Part shown: in pieces, positions 53,345 to 62,805 of the stretch | Position numbering within the stretch: the stretch's first letter is position 1 | How the letters are laid out: the number at the start of each line of letters is the position of its first letter | DNA from: an uncultured Erysipelotrichaceae bacterium | GTDB taxonomy: Bacteria; Bacillota_I; Bacilli_A; RFN20; CAG-826 | Assembly (NCBI GenBank): GCA_902773005.1 | Contig: CACYCS010000018.1 | Coordinates: 1-64,000 of the forward strand | Length of the DNA stretch: 64,000 nt | Direction of reading: 5' to 3' | Program-made: the position numbers and the translations under genes | Notes under the pieces: generated by a model | Databases searched by the model: none | What the model was told of the DNA's origin: nothing | What the model saw: the letters and a program-made list of their open reading frames with translations, nothing else

Positions 53345-55449
53345 TGAAACAGAAAAAGCCCCAGAACGCCATGGATAACATGAACGCAGTCGAAAACGAG
53401 CAGATCCTCGATTCGGATTTCGCCTATGTTGAGCGCAAAGGCGACATCCACGACGCTAAGCTCCAGACCAAGCCGACCACCTTCTTCAAGGACGCGATGA
53501 AGCGCTTCCTCAAGAACAAATCCTCGGTTGTGGCGTCAGTGATCCTTTTCACCCTGATCGCCATGGCCGTCATCGTGCCGCTTGCCAATCAAAACAACAT
53601 CGATCGTCCGGCAGAACTCGTCATGCACTACCTCCCACCGAAGTGGTTTGACGTCAATGACGCCCACTTCATGGACGGCACCCGCTACGTGACCGAGGAA
53701 GCCCTTGACCCCGCAACGGGGACCATCGGTTCCGAGTCGATCTACCGTGCAAACGCGATCGTCGGGGAGATCAAGAAGACCTCCACCTTCACCGACGACA
53801 CCAACGATTCCGTTTTGACTTACGGCAAAGGCGGCGACATCTCGATCCAGGCGGTTGAGCTCAATGCCACCGCCGGCATCATGTCGATGCCCTATCTTGT
53901 CGATTTCTCGAACAAGCTTTCTTACACCGTCACCTTCGACGTGGAAGAGATGCAAGCGAAAAACACGACAGCCCCCAGCTATTTCATCGGATATGTGTTC
54001 GACTACAACGACCACGAGCACATCGTTCCGCTCGCCCATTCCCCAGAAGGCGAATATGTCGAGAAGCTCGAAGTCGAAGACGCTACAAGCGCATTCCGTA
54101 GCAGCGAATTCTACAAAGGCCTCGAAGCGGACGAACAAGACGCACTCGAAGCGAGCTTCCAGCCCCGTTTCATGATCGGAATGGACGCTTGGGACGAATT
54201 CGGCAGCGAGACGCTTACCCTGAACCTCCTCTACGTCACGAATGTCTCCTCTGCCCTAGAAAACGAAGACCCTGATTACGCGGATAAAGTGAAAGTCATG
54301 GCTTTCTCCGACGCGACCAAGGCCTACGCCACCACCGATCCCGAGAGTGTTGATGCGAATAAAAACCCCATCGGCTACCGCGCCTATGGCAATTATTCCG
54401 GACTCGGGCTCCACAATTCCGAGGTTATCTTCGGCAGCTTCATCTACGACTGCTACGAAGGCGCATTCGGCATTGCGGAACGGCAATTCAGCAGCGGCGA
54501 CATCGAGGGATACGTCAAGAAGGGCTACATCACCGTCGACCAGAACGCGATTGACGCGCTTCCAACGGCGCTCACTGCGCAGCCTATTCCCGAAGGCTTT
54601 AGCGGCGTCCAGCTGACCGAACTCGGCGAAAAGTTCTGCCCGCTGCGCAAAATCACTTCCTACACTAAGCCAAAAGGCAGGTATAGCGGCGTCACTCTCA
54701 TCGGCGATTGCTCTTACTACCGCTACTACTACGACGTCGGAATGATTTCCACCTGCGACATGCCGCGCTACTTCTTCGGAACGAACGCCCAAGGCAAAGA
54801 CTTCTTCAAGCTCATCTTCGCTGGACTATTGTCCTCCCTTGGCATCGGCCTCATGTCGGCGGCGATCAACATCTTCGTCGGACTTATCTGGGGTGCGATC
54901 TCCGGCTACTTCGGCGGGGTCACTGACCTCATCATGGAGCGCGTCACCGAGATTCTGGGCGGCATGCCATGGATCGTTCTCATGACCCTCATCATCCTCT
55001 TGCTCGGTTCGAACTCCTGGACGTTCCTCCTCGCCCTCTGCCTTACCGGGTGGATGGGAACGGCATCGCTTACCCGAAGTCAGTTCTATAGATACAAGGG
55101 ACGTGAATACGTTTTGGCATCAAGGACGCTTGGCGCAAGCGACTTCCGCTTGATCTTCCGCCACATCCTGCCTAACGCGATGGGAACCATCATCACCTCC
55201 TCGGTCCTCATGATCCCAAGCGTCATCTTCACCGAGGCGAACATCGCTTACCTCCTCCCGAACCTCTATCAGTCTTCGACCCAGTCGTTCGGCTTGGCCC
55301 TCCAAGCCGCGCAGAGTGACATTGCCCAATACCCCTACCTCATTATTACGAGCTCGATCATCATGATGCTCATCATGATCTCGTTCAACCTGTTCGGAAA
55401 CGGGTTGCGCGACGCGTTCAACCCCTCGCTGAAAGGAGCGGATGAATAA
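53344..55449 (+). CDS. oppC: Oligopeptide ABC transporter permease OppC with large external insertion
   Basis: The protein has 701 residues, more than twice the usual 300. Membrane helix 1 (VVASVILFTLIAMAVIVPL, about residues 58-76) is followed by roughly 400 extracytoplasmic residues with no counterpart in classical OppC. The remaining five helices then carry the EAA loop (REYVLASRTLGASDFRLIFRHILPNAMG). The insertion is rich in D, Y, S and T and may receive substrate from the very long binding protein. Frame, codon use and motifs are intact, so this is not a fusion error. Confidence 0.9.
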   Translation: MKQKKPQNAMDNMNAVENEQILDSDFAYVERKGDIHDAKLQTKPTTFFKDAMKRFLKNKSSVVASVILFTLIAMAVIVPLANQNNIDRPAELVMHYLPPKWFDVNDAHFMDGTRYVTEEALDPATGTIGSESIYRANAIVGEIKKTSTFTDDTNDSVLTYGKGGDISIQAVELNATAGIMSMPYLVDFSNKLSYTVTFDVEEMQAKNTTAPSYFIGYVFDYNDHEHIVPLAHSPEGEYVEKLEVEDATSAFRSSEFYKGLEADEQDALEASFQPRFMIGMDAWDEFGSETLTLNLLYVTNVSSALENEDPDYADKVKVMAFSDATKAYATTDPESVDANKNPIGYRAYGNYSGLGLHNSEVIFGSFIYDCYEGAFGIAERQFSSGDIEGYVKKGYITVDQNAIDALPTALTAQPIPEGFSGVQLTELGEKFCPLRKITSYTKPKGRYSGVTLIGDCSYYRYYYDVGMISTCDMPRYFFGTNAQGKDFFKLIFAGLLSSLGIGLMSAAINIFVGLIWGAISGYFGGVTDLIMERVTEILGGMPWIVLMTLIILLLGSNSWTFLLALCLTGWMGTASLTRSQFYRYKGREYVLASRTLGASDFRLIFRHILPNAMGTIITSSVLMIPSVIFTEANIAYLLPNLYQSSTQSFGLALQAAQSDIAQYPYLIITSSIIMMLIMISFNLFGNGLRDAFNPSLKGADE

Positions 55450-55451
55450 CC

Positions 55452-56942
55452 ATGGAAAACGAAATCAAAGCCATAGATTATCCCTTCACCGTCGGCGAGC
55501 CGCCCGAGGGCAAGGAAGTAGTCCTTTCGGTCCGCAACCTCGCCATCTCCTTCCGCACCGATCGCGGGCGTGGGCGCGCTGTGAGAGGCGTCTCCTTCGA
55601 TTTATATAAAGGAGAGACCCTCTGCATCGTCGGTGAATCCGGATCAGGGAAATCCGTCACCAACAAAACCATCATGGGCATCCTCCCGAAGAACGCCCAC
55701 ATCGACTCCGGATCCATCCTCTATCAAGGCGAAGACCTCACCAAGATCGCCGAGGATGAATTCCACCGCATCAGAGGCACCAAGATCGGCATGATCTTCC
55801 AGGATCCCCTCTCCTCCCTCAATCCGATCATGAAGATCGGAAAGCAGATCACCGAGGTCATGATCATCAATGGCGACCACTGCCGTCATCTTTATGAGGA
55901 CTCGATCAACGAGCAGCTCATCAAGTACAAGAACGACCTGCGCCTCCTCGATATCGCGAAAGACGAGGTCAAATTCTTGAAGCGCTCCAAAGCGCCCAAG
56001 GACAAGATCGAGGCAGCCAAGGCGCATCTCGCGGAAGAAAGAGCGCGCCTCCAGCCGATTCTTGCCGAGGACCGCGCCGCGCTTCGCAAAGCAAAAGGCG
56101 AAGCCAGGGTCAAGGTCAAGGAGTTCAAAAGCGAGATCAAAGCCCGCCACAAAGAGCTCCGCGCCCCAATCCTAAAGAGGCTATTGACCTTCAAGAACCT
56201 CTCGCAAGACTATGCGGACTTCATCTCCGAAAGAAGGCGTTACGTGAGCGAGCTTCGTGTCACCCGCAAAGAAGCCAAGCGCCGCGCCCTCGCCATCATG
56301 AAGGAAGTCGGCATCCCGCAGCCCGAAAGGCGATACAACCAATACCCGTTCGAATTCTCGGGCGGCATGAGGCAGAGAATCGTCATCGCGATCGCCCTTA
56401 CCGCTGACCCCGATGTCCTTATCTGCGACGAGCCCACCACCGCGCTCGACGTCACCATCCAAGCCCAGATCCTTGAGCTCATCAACCGCCTCAAGGAAGC
56501 GCGCCACATGTCGATCATCTTCATCACCCACGACCTCGGCGTCGTCGCCAACATGGCTGATCGCGTCGCCGTCATGTACGCTGGAAAAATCGTCGAATAC
56601 GGCACCGCGGAAGACGTCTTCTACGATCCGCGCCACCCCTACACCTGGGCGCTTCTCTCCTCAATCCCTGACGTCGACTCCAAAGAAAAGCTCGAAGCCA
56701 TTCCCGGCACCCCGCCGAGCCTCCTCTTCCCTCCGAAGGGCGATGGTTTCGCGCCTAGGTCGAAATACGCGATGGCCGTCGACTTCAAGGCCGAGCCACC
56801 CATGTATCAGATCACCCCAACTCACTATGCGGCGACCTGGCTACTCGATAAGCGCGCTCCAAAAGCTGAGCCGCCGAAGATCGTCACGACCCGCATCGCC
56901 AACAACCTAGCCAAAGCAAAGGAGGCCGAAAAGCATGAATGA
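55452..56942 (+). CDS. oppD: Oligopeptide ABC transporter ATPase OppD
   Basis: The protein has 496 residues, about 150 longer than usual. Walker A is GESGSGKSVT near residue 60 and the Q-loop is IFQDPLSSLNP. The signature FSGGMRQRIVIA is near residue 302 and Walker B LICDEPTTALD near 322, followed by the switch histidine in FITHDLGVVANMADRV. Between Q-loop and signature lies an inserted, highly charged helical stretch (about residues 145-270, many K, E, A and R) that looks like a coiled coil. The C-terminal region contains the Opp/Dpp-type AIPGTPPSLLFPPKG. The gene overlaps oppF by 8 nt. Confidence 0.92.
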   Translation: MENEIKAIDYPFTVGEPPEGKEVVLSVRNLAISFRTDRGRGRAVRGVSFDLYKGETLCIVGESGSGKSVTNKTIMGILPKNAHIDSGSILYQGEDLTKIAEDEFHRIRGTKIGMIFQDPLSSLNPIMKIGKQITEVMIINGDHCRHLYEDSINEQLIKYKNDLRLLDIAKDEVKFLKRSKAPKDKIEAAKAHLAEERARLQPILAEDRAALRKAKGEARVKVKEFKSEIKARHKELRAPILKRLLTFKNLSQDYADFISERRRYVSELRVTRKEAKRRALAIMKEVGIPQPERRYNQYPFEFSGGMRQRIVIAIALTADPDVLICDEPTTALDVTIQAQILELINRLKEARHMSIIFITHDLGVVANMADRVAVMYAGKIVEYGTAEDVFYDPRHPYTWALLSSIPDVDSKEKLEAIPGTPPSLLFPPKGDGFAPRSKYAMAVDFKAEPPMYQITPTHYAATWLLDKRAPKAEPPKIVTTRIANNLAKAKEAEKHE

Positions 56943-58410
56943 CAACGAAATCAAAGCTGCCGCCTCCCCGACGAAAAACGAGCTCAAGGCCGACGTTGCG
57001 AAAGCGAAGCAGAACCTGAGGGACTTCCGCGCGAAGAACAAAAAGGTCGCGATGAAGGTCCCGCTCGATGAGGCGGAAAGCGGATCGCTATTCTCTCGCG
57101 CCAAAAAGAAAAAGGCCGAAAGAAATGGTCCCGCCGATGGCAAGGATAAAAAGGATTATGTGATCCGCTACGCGTATAAGCCCGAAGTCCAAGCCGAATA
57201 CGATAGACTTGTCGATGAGGTAAAGCAAGCCAAATACCGCTTGAGCCTCTATGGCGTCACCTATGACCCTGAACTCCCCGAGAAAAAGATCCTTCTCTCG
57301 GTCCGTAACCTCAAGCAGTTCTTCGGAGCCGGTCCCTATAAGACCAAAGCCGTCCATGGCATCAGCTTCGATGTCCATGAAGGCGAATGCTTAGGCCTAG
57401 TCGGCGAATCCGGATGTGGCAAAACCACGACCGGGCGCACCGTCATCGGACTTTATGCCCCGACTTCTGGCGACATCTATTACAAAGGCTACCGCCTTGC
57501 CGCCGGGGACCGCTGGTACCGTAAGGAAATCAAGTGGTCGAATATCCGCACCGCTAAGGAAATCAAAGCCTTGCGCGCCGAGAATACCCCAGAAGCGGAG
57601 GCGAAGATCGCCGAGCTTCAGGAACGCAACAGAGCAAACGTCGCCGAAGCCAAAGCCGCGATCAAGCAGATCCGCTTCGACAACAACCACTCCAACCCAA
57701 GGCTCCGCAATGAGATCCAGATGATCTTCCAGGACCCGATCGACTCGCTCGACCCCAGGATGACCGTTGAGGACATCATCACCGAAGGTCTCCACATCCA
57801 AGGGAAATACAATCGTCGCGAGAACCATAAGGCGGTTGTTGAGGCGCTCGTCAAAGTCGGCTTGATCCCTGACTTCGCAGCACGCTACCCCCACGAATTC
57901 TCTGGTGGCCAGCGTCAGCGCATCGGCATCGCCCGCGCTCTCGTCATGAATCCGAAGCTTCTTATCTGCGACGAGCCGATCTCCGCGCTCGACGTCTCGA
58001 TTAGGGCGCAGATCCTCAATCTCTTGAATGAGATCAAGGAGAACATGAACCTGACGATGCTATTCATCGCCCACGACCTCTCCGTCGTCAAATACTTCTG
58101 CGACCGCATCGCAGTCATGTACTTCGGTGACATGGTCGAGCTCGCTACTAGCGATGAACTCTTCCGCCATCCGCTCCACCCCTACACCAAAGCGCTTCTC
58201 TCCGCGATTCCGAAGCCCGACCCCAAGTCGGAGAAAAACCGCACGAGAACCGTCTACGATCCGAGCAAAACCCACGACTATTCGCAAGGCAGGCCGACCT
58301 TCAGGGAGCTTCTCCCCGGCCACTTCGTCCTTTGCGATGACAAAGAGGAAGCGGAATACCGCAAGGAAATCGCTGCCCTCGACCAAGCAAACGAGGAGGC
58401 TAAGCAATGA
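56935..58410 (+). CDS. oppF: Oligopeptide ABC transporter ATPase OppF
   Basis: The protein has 491 residues. An N-terminal extension of about 120 residues is rich in K, A and E. Walker A GESGCGKTTTGR is near residue 160. An insertion around residues 190-255 (KEIKALRAENTPEAEAKI) precedes the Q-loop MIFQDPIDSLDPR. The signature FSGGQRQRIGIARAL is near 321, Walker B LLICDEPISALD near 343, and HDLSVVKYFCDRIAVMY follows. It pairs with OppD to power the transporter. Related mollicute OppD/F proteins carry similar insertions. The stop overlaps the next gene by 4 nt. Confidence 0.92.
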   Translation: MNDNEIKAAASPTKNELKADVAKAKQNLRDFRAKNKKVAMKVPLDEAESGSLFSRAKKKKAERNGPADGKDKKDYVIRYAYKPEVQAEYDRLVDEVKQAKYRLSLYGVTYDPELPEKKILLSVRNLKQFFGAGPYKTKAVHGISFDVHEGECLGLVGESGCGKTTTGRTVIGLYAPTSGDIYYKGYRLAAGDRWYRKEIKWSNIRTAKEIKALRAENTPEAEAKIAELQERNRANVAEAKAAIKQIRFDNNHSNPRLRNEIQMIFQDPIDSLDPRMTVEDIITEGLHIQGKYNRRENHKAVVEALVKVGLIPDFAARYPHEFSGGQRQRIGIARALVMNPKLLICDEPISALDVSIRAQILNLLNEIKENMNLTMLFIAHDLSVVKYFCDRIAVMYFGDMVELATSDELFRHPLHPYTKALLSAIPKPDPKSEKNRTRTVYDPSKTHDYSQGRPTFRELLPGHFVLCDDKEEAEYRKEIAALDQANEEAKQ

Positions 58411-59099
58411 AATTCAAATTCACGGCAAAAGCCATCATCCCCGCGCTCATCTTCCTCTTCGGGTTCATCTTCATGATCCTGTTCATCCAGTCGACGGGCG
58501 ACCCGCTTGGGCATTACCCGAAAGCACATGAAGGCACTCCGCTTGCAGAGGCCGAGGCATTCATCTTCTCGGCCGAGCACATCATCAACTTCGTCTTTGG
58601 GATGATTTTCGCGGTCTATGGACTACTCTTCGCGCTTGAACTATTCTTCCACGCAAAGAGCAGCCATATTCTGATGGTCATCATCGGAAGCTTGCTGCTA
58701 TTCGCCCATGCGGTTGCTCGCATCATCTGGGGCATCCAGAACATCAACGAATTCTCGAAGTCGATGCCGTTCATCCTCTTTTACATCGGAGGTGCGCTCA
58801 CTAGCGTCGGCTGCCTCTACTCCTTCGTCAAGAAATCCCTTGACGGGGACGCGGGCGCATCCTATTGGGTCTTCTTCATCCTCGCCGTCATATTCTCTTT
58901 CTTCGGCGGGGTAAGCAGGTACTCGCTTCTCGATGCGTTCGGAAACGGATCTAGCCCCGTCTATTGGAGCGGATACGCGACCACGAGGTTCGCTCTACTA
59001 ATTCTTGCAGAGCTTGGCATCGTCAACACTTTATCCGATTACGACCCGAATCCCATCCAGCTTGACCAGTTCGGAAATCCGATCGACGTCACAAAATAA
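58407..59099 (+). CDS. Membrane protein of unknown function at the end of the opp operon
   Basis: The protein has 230 residues with about six membrane segments; the first (residues 9-28) acts as an anchor after a short basic start. There is a polar external loop near HYPKAHEGTPLAEAEAF. I do not recognise a family. The ATGA overlap with oppF shows it belongs to the opp operon, so it may help assemble or modulate the transporter. A strong terminator follows. Confidence 0.78.
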   Translation: MKFKFTAKAIIPALIFLFGFIFMILFIQSTGDPLGHYPKAHEGTPLAEAEAFIFSAEHIINFVFGMIFAVYGLLFALELFFHAKSSHILMVIIGSLLLFAHAVARIIWGIQNINEFSKSMPFILFYIGGALTSVGCLYSFVKKSLDGDAGASYWVFFILAVIFSFFGGVSRYSLLDAFGNGSSPVYWSGYATTRFALLILAELGIVNTLSDYDPNPIQLDQFGNPIDVTK

Positions 59100-59125
59100 G
59101 CGGGACGTGTATTCGAATTCACTAA

Positions 59126-59156
59126 AAATGCAGGGCGACATTGCCCTGCATTTTTT
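59126..59156. terminator. Bidirectional terminator between the opp operon and uridine kinase
   Basis: A perfect 11-bp stem AAATGCAGGGC / GCCCTGCATTT with a 6-nt loop has T-runs on both strands. It serves the plus-strand opp operon and, 70 nt after its stop, probably the minus-strand uridine kinase operon. Confidence 0.85.
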
Positions 59157-59225
59157 GGTGGATTAGGGTGTGCGCAAAGAGGCTAAATAGCCATGCGCGA
59201 GGAAGTTCAGGCTGAGCACCAAACG

Positions 59226-59927
59226 TCACTTCTCGTTGAATACTTCGGAGAGGATGGCGTCGGAGAATTCGTCATCGAGGACGCGGGGCTTGCGTAAGCC
59301 ATTGGTCGCGATGTCGAGTTCTTCGCGGAAGACATTGGTCAATACGTCGATCGCGAGGTTCTCGACTCCATCGTTATTGATGATGAGGTCGGCGTAATTG
59401 CTGGAGGGCTTCACGATTTCCTCATACATCGGCTGGACCGTATTGAAATACTGGTTGACGATGTTCTCGAATTTGCGGCCTCTTTCCCTTCTATCGCGGA
59501 TAAGCCTGCGGAGGAAGCGTCTCTCAGCGGAGGCGGAGATGAAGACGCGCAGGTCTCCTAAGCCTCTCATCTGGCCATCCACGAGGGCCATGATGCCTTC
59601 GACGACGATGAGTTTCTTCGGGACGATGGTCTCGGTTGCGCTGGAACGGGTGAGTTGGACGAAATCATAGATCGGCTTTTCGATGGTCTTGCCGTCTTTC
59701 AGGGCTTGGATCTGGCGCCTCATAAGCGGCCAGTCGAATGCTTTCGGGTGGTCGTAGTTGACGGAGTAACGGTCCTCCAGGGGCATATCGGACTGATCCT
59801 TATAGTAATCGTCCATCGTGATGCGGGTGATGTTCTCTTCGCCGATGCGCTTGATGACGGCGGCCGTGACGTAGCTTTTGCCGGAGGAGGATCCGCCTCC
59901 GACGAGGATTAATCGATTCTCTGACAT
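59226..59927 (-). CDS. Uridine kinase-like nucleoside kinase
   Basis: The protein has 233 residues and phosphorylates uridine or cytidine in pyrimidine salvage. Walker A is GGGSSSGKSYVT (residues 10-21). The substrate segments are MDDYYKDQSD and YDHPKAFDW; VVEGIMALVD and a lid region RLIRDRRERGR complete the family pattern. GGAG lies before the ATG, 4 nt after the M18 aminopeptidase stop codon, so the two are co-transcribed. A paralogous phosphoribulokinase-like role cannot be excluded. Confidence 0.88.
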   Translation of the reverse strand: MSENRLILVGGGSSSGKSYVTAAVIKRIGEENITRITMDDYYKDQSDMPLEDRYSVNYDHPKAFDWPLMRRQIQALKDGKTIEKPIYDFVQLTRSSATETIVPKKLIVVEGIMALVDGQMRGLGDLRVFISASAERRFLRRLIRDRRERGRKFENIVNQYFNTVQPMYEEIVKPSSNYADLIINNDGVENLAIDVLTNVFREELDIATNGLRKPRVLDDEFSDAILSEVFNEK

Positions 59928-59930
59928 TGC

Positions 59931-61238
59931 TTATTCTCCGATTTCGATGGATTCGCCTTCTAGGTTTAAGGGGAGGCTGAAGTAGGCTTTGTTGAAGCGG
60001 ACATTGCATTCAATGTCTTTGGCTCCCATGGTCTCGTTGCAGGAATGCATGGCAAGCTGGGCTAAACCAATGTCAGCCGAGCGGAAGGATACCTCGGAAT
60101 TCGAGATATTGCCTAAGGTGGATCCACCGCGGAGGTCGCTGCGGTTCGTGTATTCTTGATACGGCAGGCCTTCTTTTTCGCAGATGGCTTTCACTAGGGC
60201 TGCGCTATAGGCGTCGGTTGTGTATTTCTGGTTGGCGTTATGCTTGATGACGATTCCCCCATTCAGCCTTACATCGGTCGTGGGATCGCTTAATTCTGGG
60301 TGGTTGGGGTGATTCGCGTGGGCGTTGTCTTCGCTTAATAAGAAGCCATTCGCGATGCAAGAAAGCATCTCGTCCTCGGTTAAGCCCATCGCAAAACACA
60401 ATCTCCGCAAGGTGTCTTTGAGGAAAGTGGAGTTCGCGCCTTGACGGGTCAAGCTTCCGACTTCCTCGTTGTCGAAGATGCAAAACGCATCCACGTCCCC
60501 CTTATCTTCGCCTTCGATGAATCCAAGTAGGCCCGAATAGGCAGAGGACAAATCATCGAGCCTTGGGGCAAGGAGAAGCTCTTTGCTTAAGCCAACTAGC
60601 TTTGGCTCATCGCGGACATAAAGGGATAAATCGAACGAGACGAGCTCTTCGCCTTCTTTTAGGATGTTGCGGTCCTGGAGTAGGCTAGGGATGCCTAGGC
60701 CTTCTACGTGCTCACCGATGATTGGAACCATGTCGATCGCGGCGTTAAAGGAAGAAGATTCGTTCGCGTCCCTCTTCATATGGATGCAGACACTAGGGAT
60801 CACCATGAGGTCTTCGTCTAAATCGATGAGCCTCGACTCTATTCCTTTTGAGGTCTTCACCATGATGCGGCCAGCAAAGGATAAGGCGCGGTCAAGCCAA
60901 GGGCTATATAGCGCCCCACCATAAGGCTCGACATTGACCTTGGCAAGATTCTTAGAGGCAAGGATGGGACTCGGCTTGATCTTAAACGTAGGCGAATCCG
61001 AATGGGCTGCCGCAACTCGAATCGCACGAGGCTTAGAAAGAGGAACCTTAAACGCGATGATCGAGCTTTGGTTGCGCTTCACATAATATTTTTTGCCTGG
61101 CTCTAACTTAGGGAATGGCTTTCCTTCCATCAGCTCAGCAAAGCTAGATTCAGAAAGCTCTTTGGCTGCGATTTCGACTGCATGGAACTGCGAATGGGTG
61201 GACTTCAGCATTTCCATGACTTTATGTAGATAATCCAT
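59931..61238 (-). CDS. M18-family aminopeptidase
   Basis: The protein has about 435 residues and is a cytoplasmic zinc aminopeptidase that removes N-terminal (often acidic) residues from peptides. Metal ligands are in AAAHSDSPTFKIKP, FDNEEVGSLTRQGANS and the C-terminal AMHSCNETMG. NAHANHPNH is also a family mark. I chose the ATG at 61238 because GGAGG lies 9 nt before it. The frame is open for 19 more codons upstream. It probably degrades peptides delivered by the neighbouring Opp transporter. Confidence 0.93.
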   Translation of the reverse strand: MDYLHKVMEMLKSTHSQFHAVEIAAKELSESSFAELMEGKPFPKLEPGKKYYVKRNQSSIIAFKVPLSKPRAIRVAAAHSDSPTFKIKPSPILASKNLAKVNVEPYGGALYSPWLDRALSFAGRIMVKTSKGIESRLIDLDEDLMVIPSVCIHMKRDANESSSFNAAIDMVPIIGEHVEGLGIPSLLQDRNILKEGEELVSFDLSLYVRDEPKLVGLSKELLLAPRLDDLSSAYSGLLGFIEGEDKGDVDAFCIFDNEEVGSLTRQGANSTFLKDTLRRLCFAMGLTEDEMLSCIANGFLLSEDNAHANHPNHPELSDPTTDVRLNGGIVIKHNANQKYTTDAYSAALVKAICEKEGLPYQEYTNRSDLRGGSTLGNISNSEVSFRSADIGLAQLAMHSCNETMGAKDIECNVRFNKAYFSLPLNLEGESIEIGE

Positions 61239-61358
61239 ATTGGTGCCTCCAGCACATGGGAAATTATAGAACAAACGCGCGCATGCGACACGCACGGATA
61301 ATTGTGGTGCACAGCCTAGTCATCCTCTAGGCCCTCCCGAATCGCTTGAATTGTCTTT

Positions 61359-62357
61359 CTATTCTTCGGCTTTCAGATAGCCTTCGAAGGAGAACGAAAG
61401 AAATTTCTGGACCTCTAAAGCAAACTCTTCGTTGATGGAAGAGAGGCGTCCTTTGCCTTTTACGTAAGGGTCGATGTACCTATTTTTAGCAGGGATTTTA
61501 AAAGCGCCTTCGACGGGGTGAACATATGATTTAATTTTATTAAGCGACCTAAAAGCGTCCCAAGATTTAGCCCCACGGGGGTCGAGACAAAGCTTTTCGA
61601 TGAGTTTTGGCTCGGTTGTCATAAGGTCTTCGCGCGAGATGATTTGTAGCGAAATTGCAGAGGCGAGTTTCCTAGCCAAGTACTCCATTGAGAAGCGGTC
61701 TTCATCGGCGATGTAGACTAGGCCATTTCGGATGCTTCCTAAGGCAAAGCGAAGAGCGCATTCTTCGTGGTTGAACACGAGTTCCACTTCCCCCATTTCG
61801 TTAGTGCCGGACTCAATGTCATGAAAGAGCCTGAGCGCTTCATCAAGGCCCATGACATTGAAGTTAATGAAGTTCGATAGGGTATACTCCAACCGGTCGG
61901 CAGAGAGCTTAGGCGAATCGTTATCGGCGATTGGATAAAGGTGATAGTCCGCCACTTCATCTAGGCTAATTCCGTCTTCGCGGAGGAGAGACATTATCTG
62001 TTTTGACGAAGCAATGATCTTCCTCGTATCGGATTCAGTTGATTCCTGGGTCGTGTGATCGCCATTTAGGAAATCGACAACATGAGCAAAGCAAGGGGTA
62101 GCTATATCGTGGAGCAACCCGGAAATAGCCACTCTTGGATCGCTAGAGAAAATGGAGCAGATGGCAGCCACGCCAACGCTATGGCCGAATCTAGAATACG
62201 GCGTTAGATCCTTATAGAAAGGGAACGAGGTGTACTCGAGTCCGCAATGCATGCCCACATCAATAAGCCGTCTCAATTCAGGGACGGCGAGGTATTTAGC
62301 GAAAGCAGTCTCTTCTAGTGTAGGCAGGTAAGGGAACACCGACTGCTTGGTTTGCAT
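61359..62357 (-). CDS. HD-domain phosphohydrolase
   Basis: The protein has about 332 residues. The HD-domain ligands are visible in YSRFGHSVGVAAIC (His) and ISGLLHDIATPCFAHVVDFL (the HD pair), as in dGTPase-like and YdhJ-like hydrolases. The C-terminal 150 residues are helical and match nothing I recognise. Nucleotides are likely substrates. I chose the ATG at 62357: CATAAT ends 6 nt before it and there is no Shine-Dalgarno sequence, so the message is probably leaderless. Another ATG five codons upstream would overlap the -10 box. Confidence 0.85.
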   Translation of the reverse strand: MQTKQSVFPYLPTLEETAFAKYLAVPELRRLIDVGMHCGLEYTSFPFYKDLTPYSRFGHSVGVAAICSIFSSDPRVAISGLLHDIATPCFAHVVDFLNGDHTTQESTESDTRKIIASSKQIMSLLREDGISLDEVADYHLYPIADNDSPKLSADRLEYTLSNFINFNVMGLDEALRLFHDIESGTNEMGEVELVFNHEECALRFALGSIRNGLVYIADEDRFSMEYLARKLASAISLQIISREDLMTTEPKLIEKLCLDPRGAKSWDAFRSLNKIKSYVHPVEGAFKIPAKNRYIDPYVKGKGRLSSINEEFALEVQKFLSFSFEGYLKAEE

Positions 62358-62392
62358 GTTAGTATTATGCACCGTATTTCAAAAAAGTCGAA

Positions 62393-62753
62393 TCAGTAAC
62401 AAAGTATATATGAAGAACATAAACAGCATCTGTATTGTAGGATTTTTCGATAATTTTCGTTAAATTTCATCTTGCAAGTAATTATTACTTTGAATATCTT
62501 CCATTTGATTCAAGATTCTATTTTCGAAAAACTATGTCAACAAACTCTAAGATCACTGTCAGATTTGATTCAGTAATCTTTTATTGTAAGTTTATCAACG
62601 AAAACCGTTTTCCGCTACGAACATCATCGGAACGGTCGGGATATTGAATTGTTCTTTTAAGGGGCTAAATCGGGCCATTGCACCCCCGCTTGAATCACTT
62701 CGAAGCCATCGTTTTCGCCCTACGCCGAGGCGGTGTGGTCGTGATGCGCACGC
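62393..62753. other. Intergenic region with a possible decayed coding fragment
   Basis: About 360 bp without an intact gene. The right part of the minus strand reads NDGFEVIQAGVQWPDLAP in one frame and then LKEQFNIPTVPMMFVAENG in another, as if an old gene end were broken by a frameshift. It has no start signal. The left part (62393-62590) is AT-rich and I see nothing in it. Confidence 0.3.
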
Positions 62754-62786
62754 AAAAAAAGAAGCCCTGATTTCAAACAAGGCTTC
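62754..62786 (-). terminator. Terminator of the PhoH-like gene
   Basis: The minus strand has GAAGCC / GGCTTC arms with a 14-nt loop, followed by seven T, 20 nt after the stop codon. Confidence 0.7.
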
Positions 62787-62805
62787 AGATGAAGTATTTG
62801 TTTAG

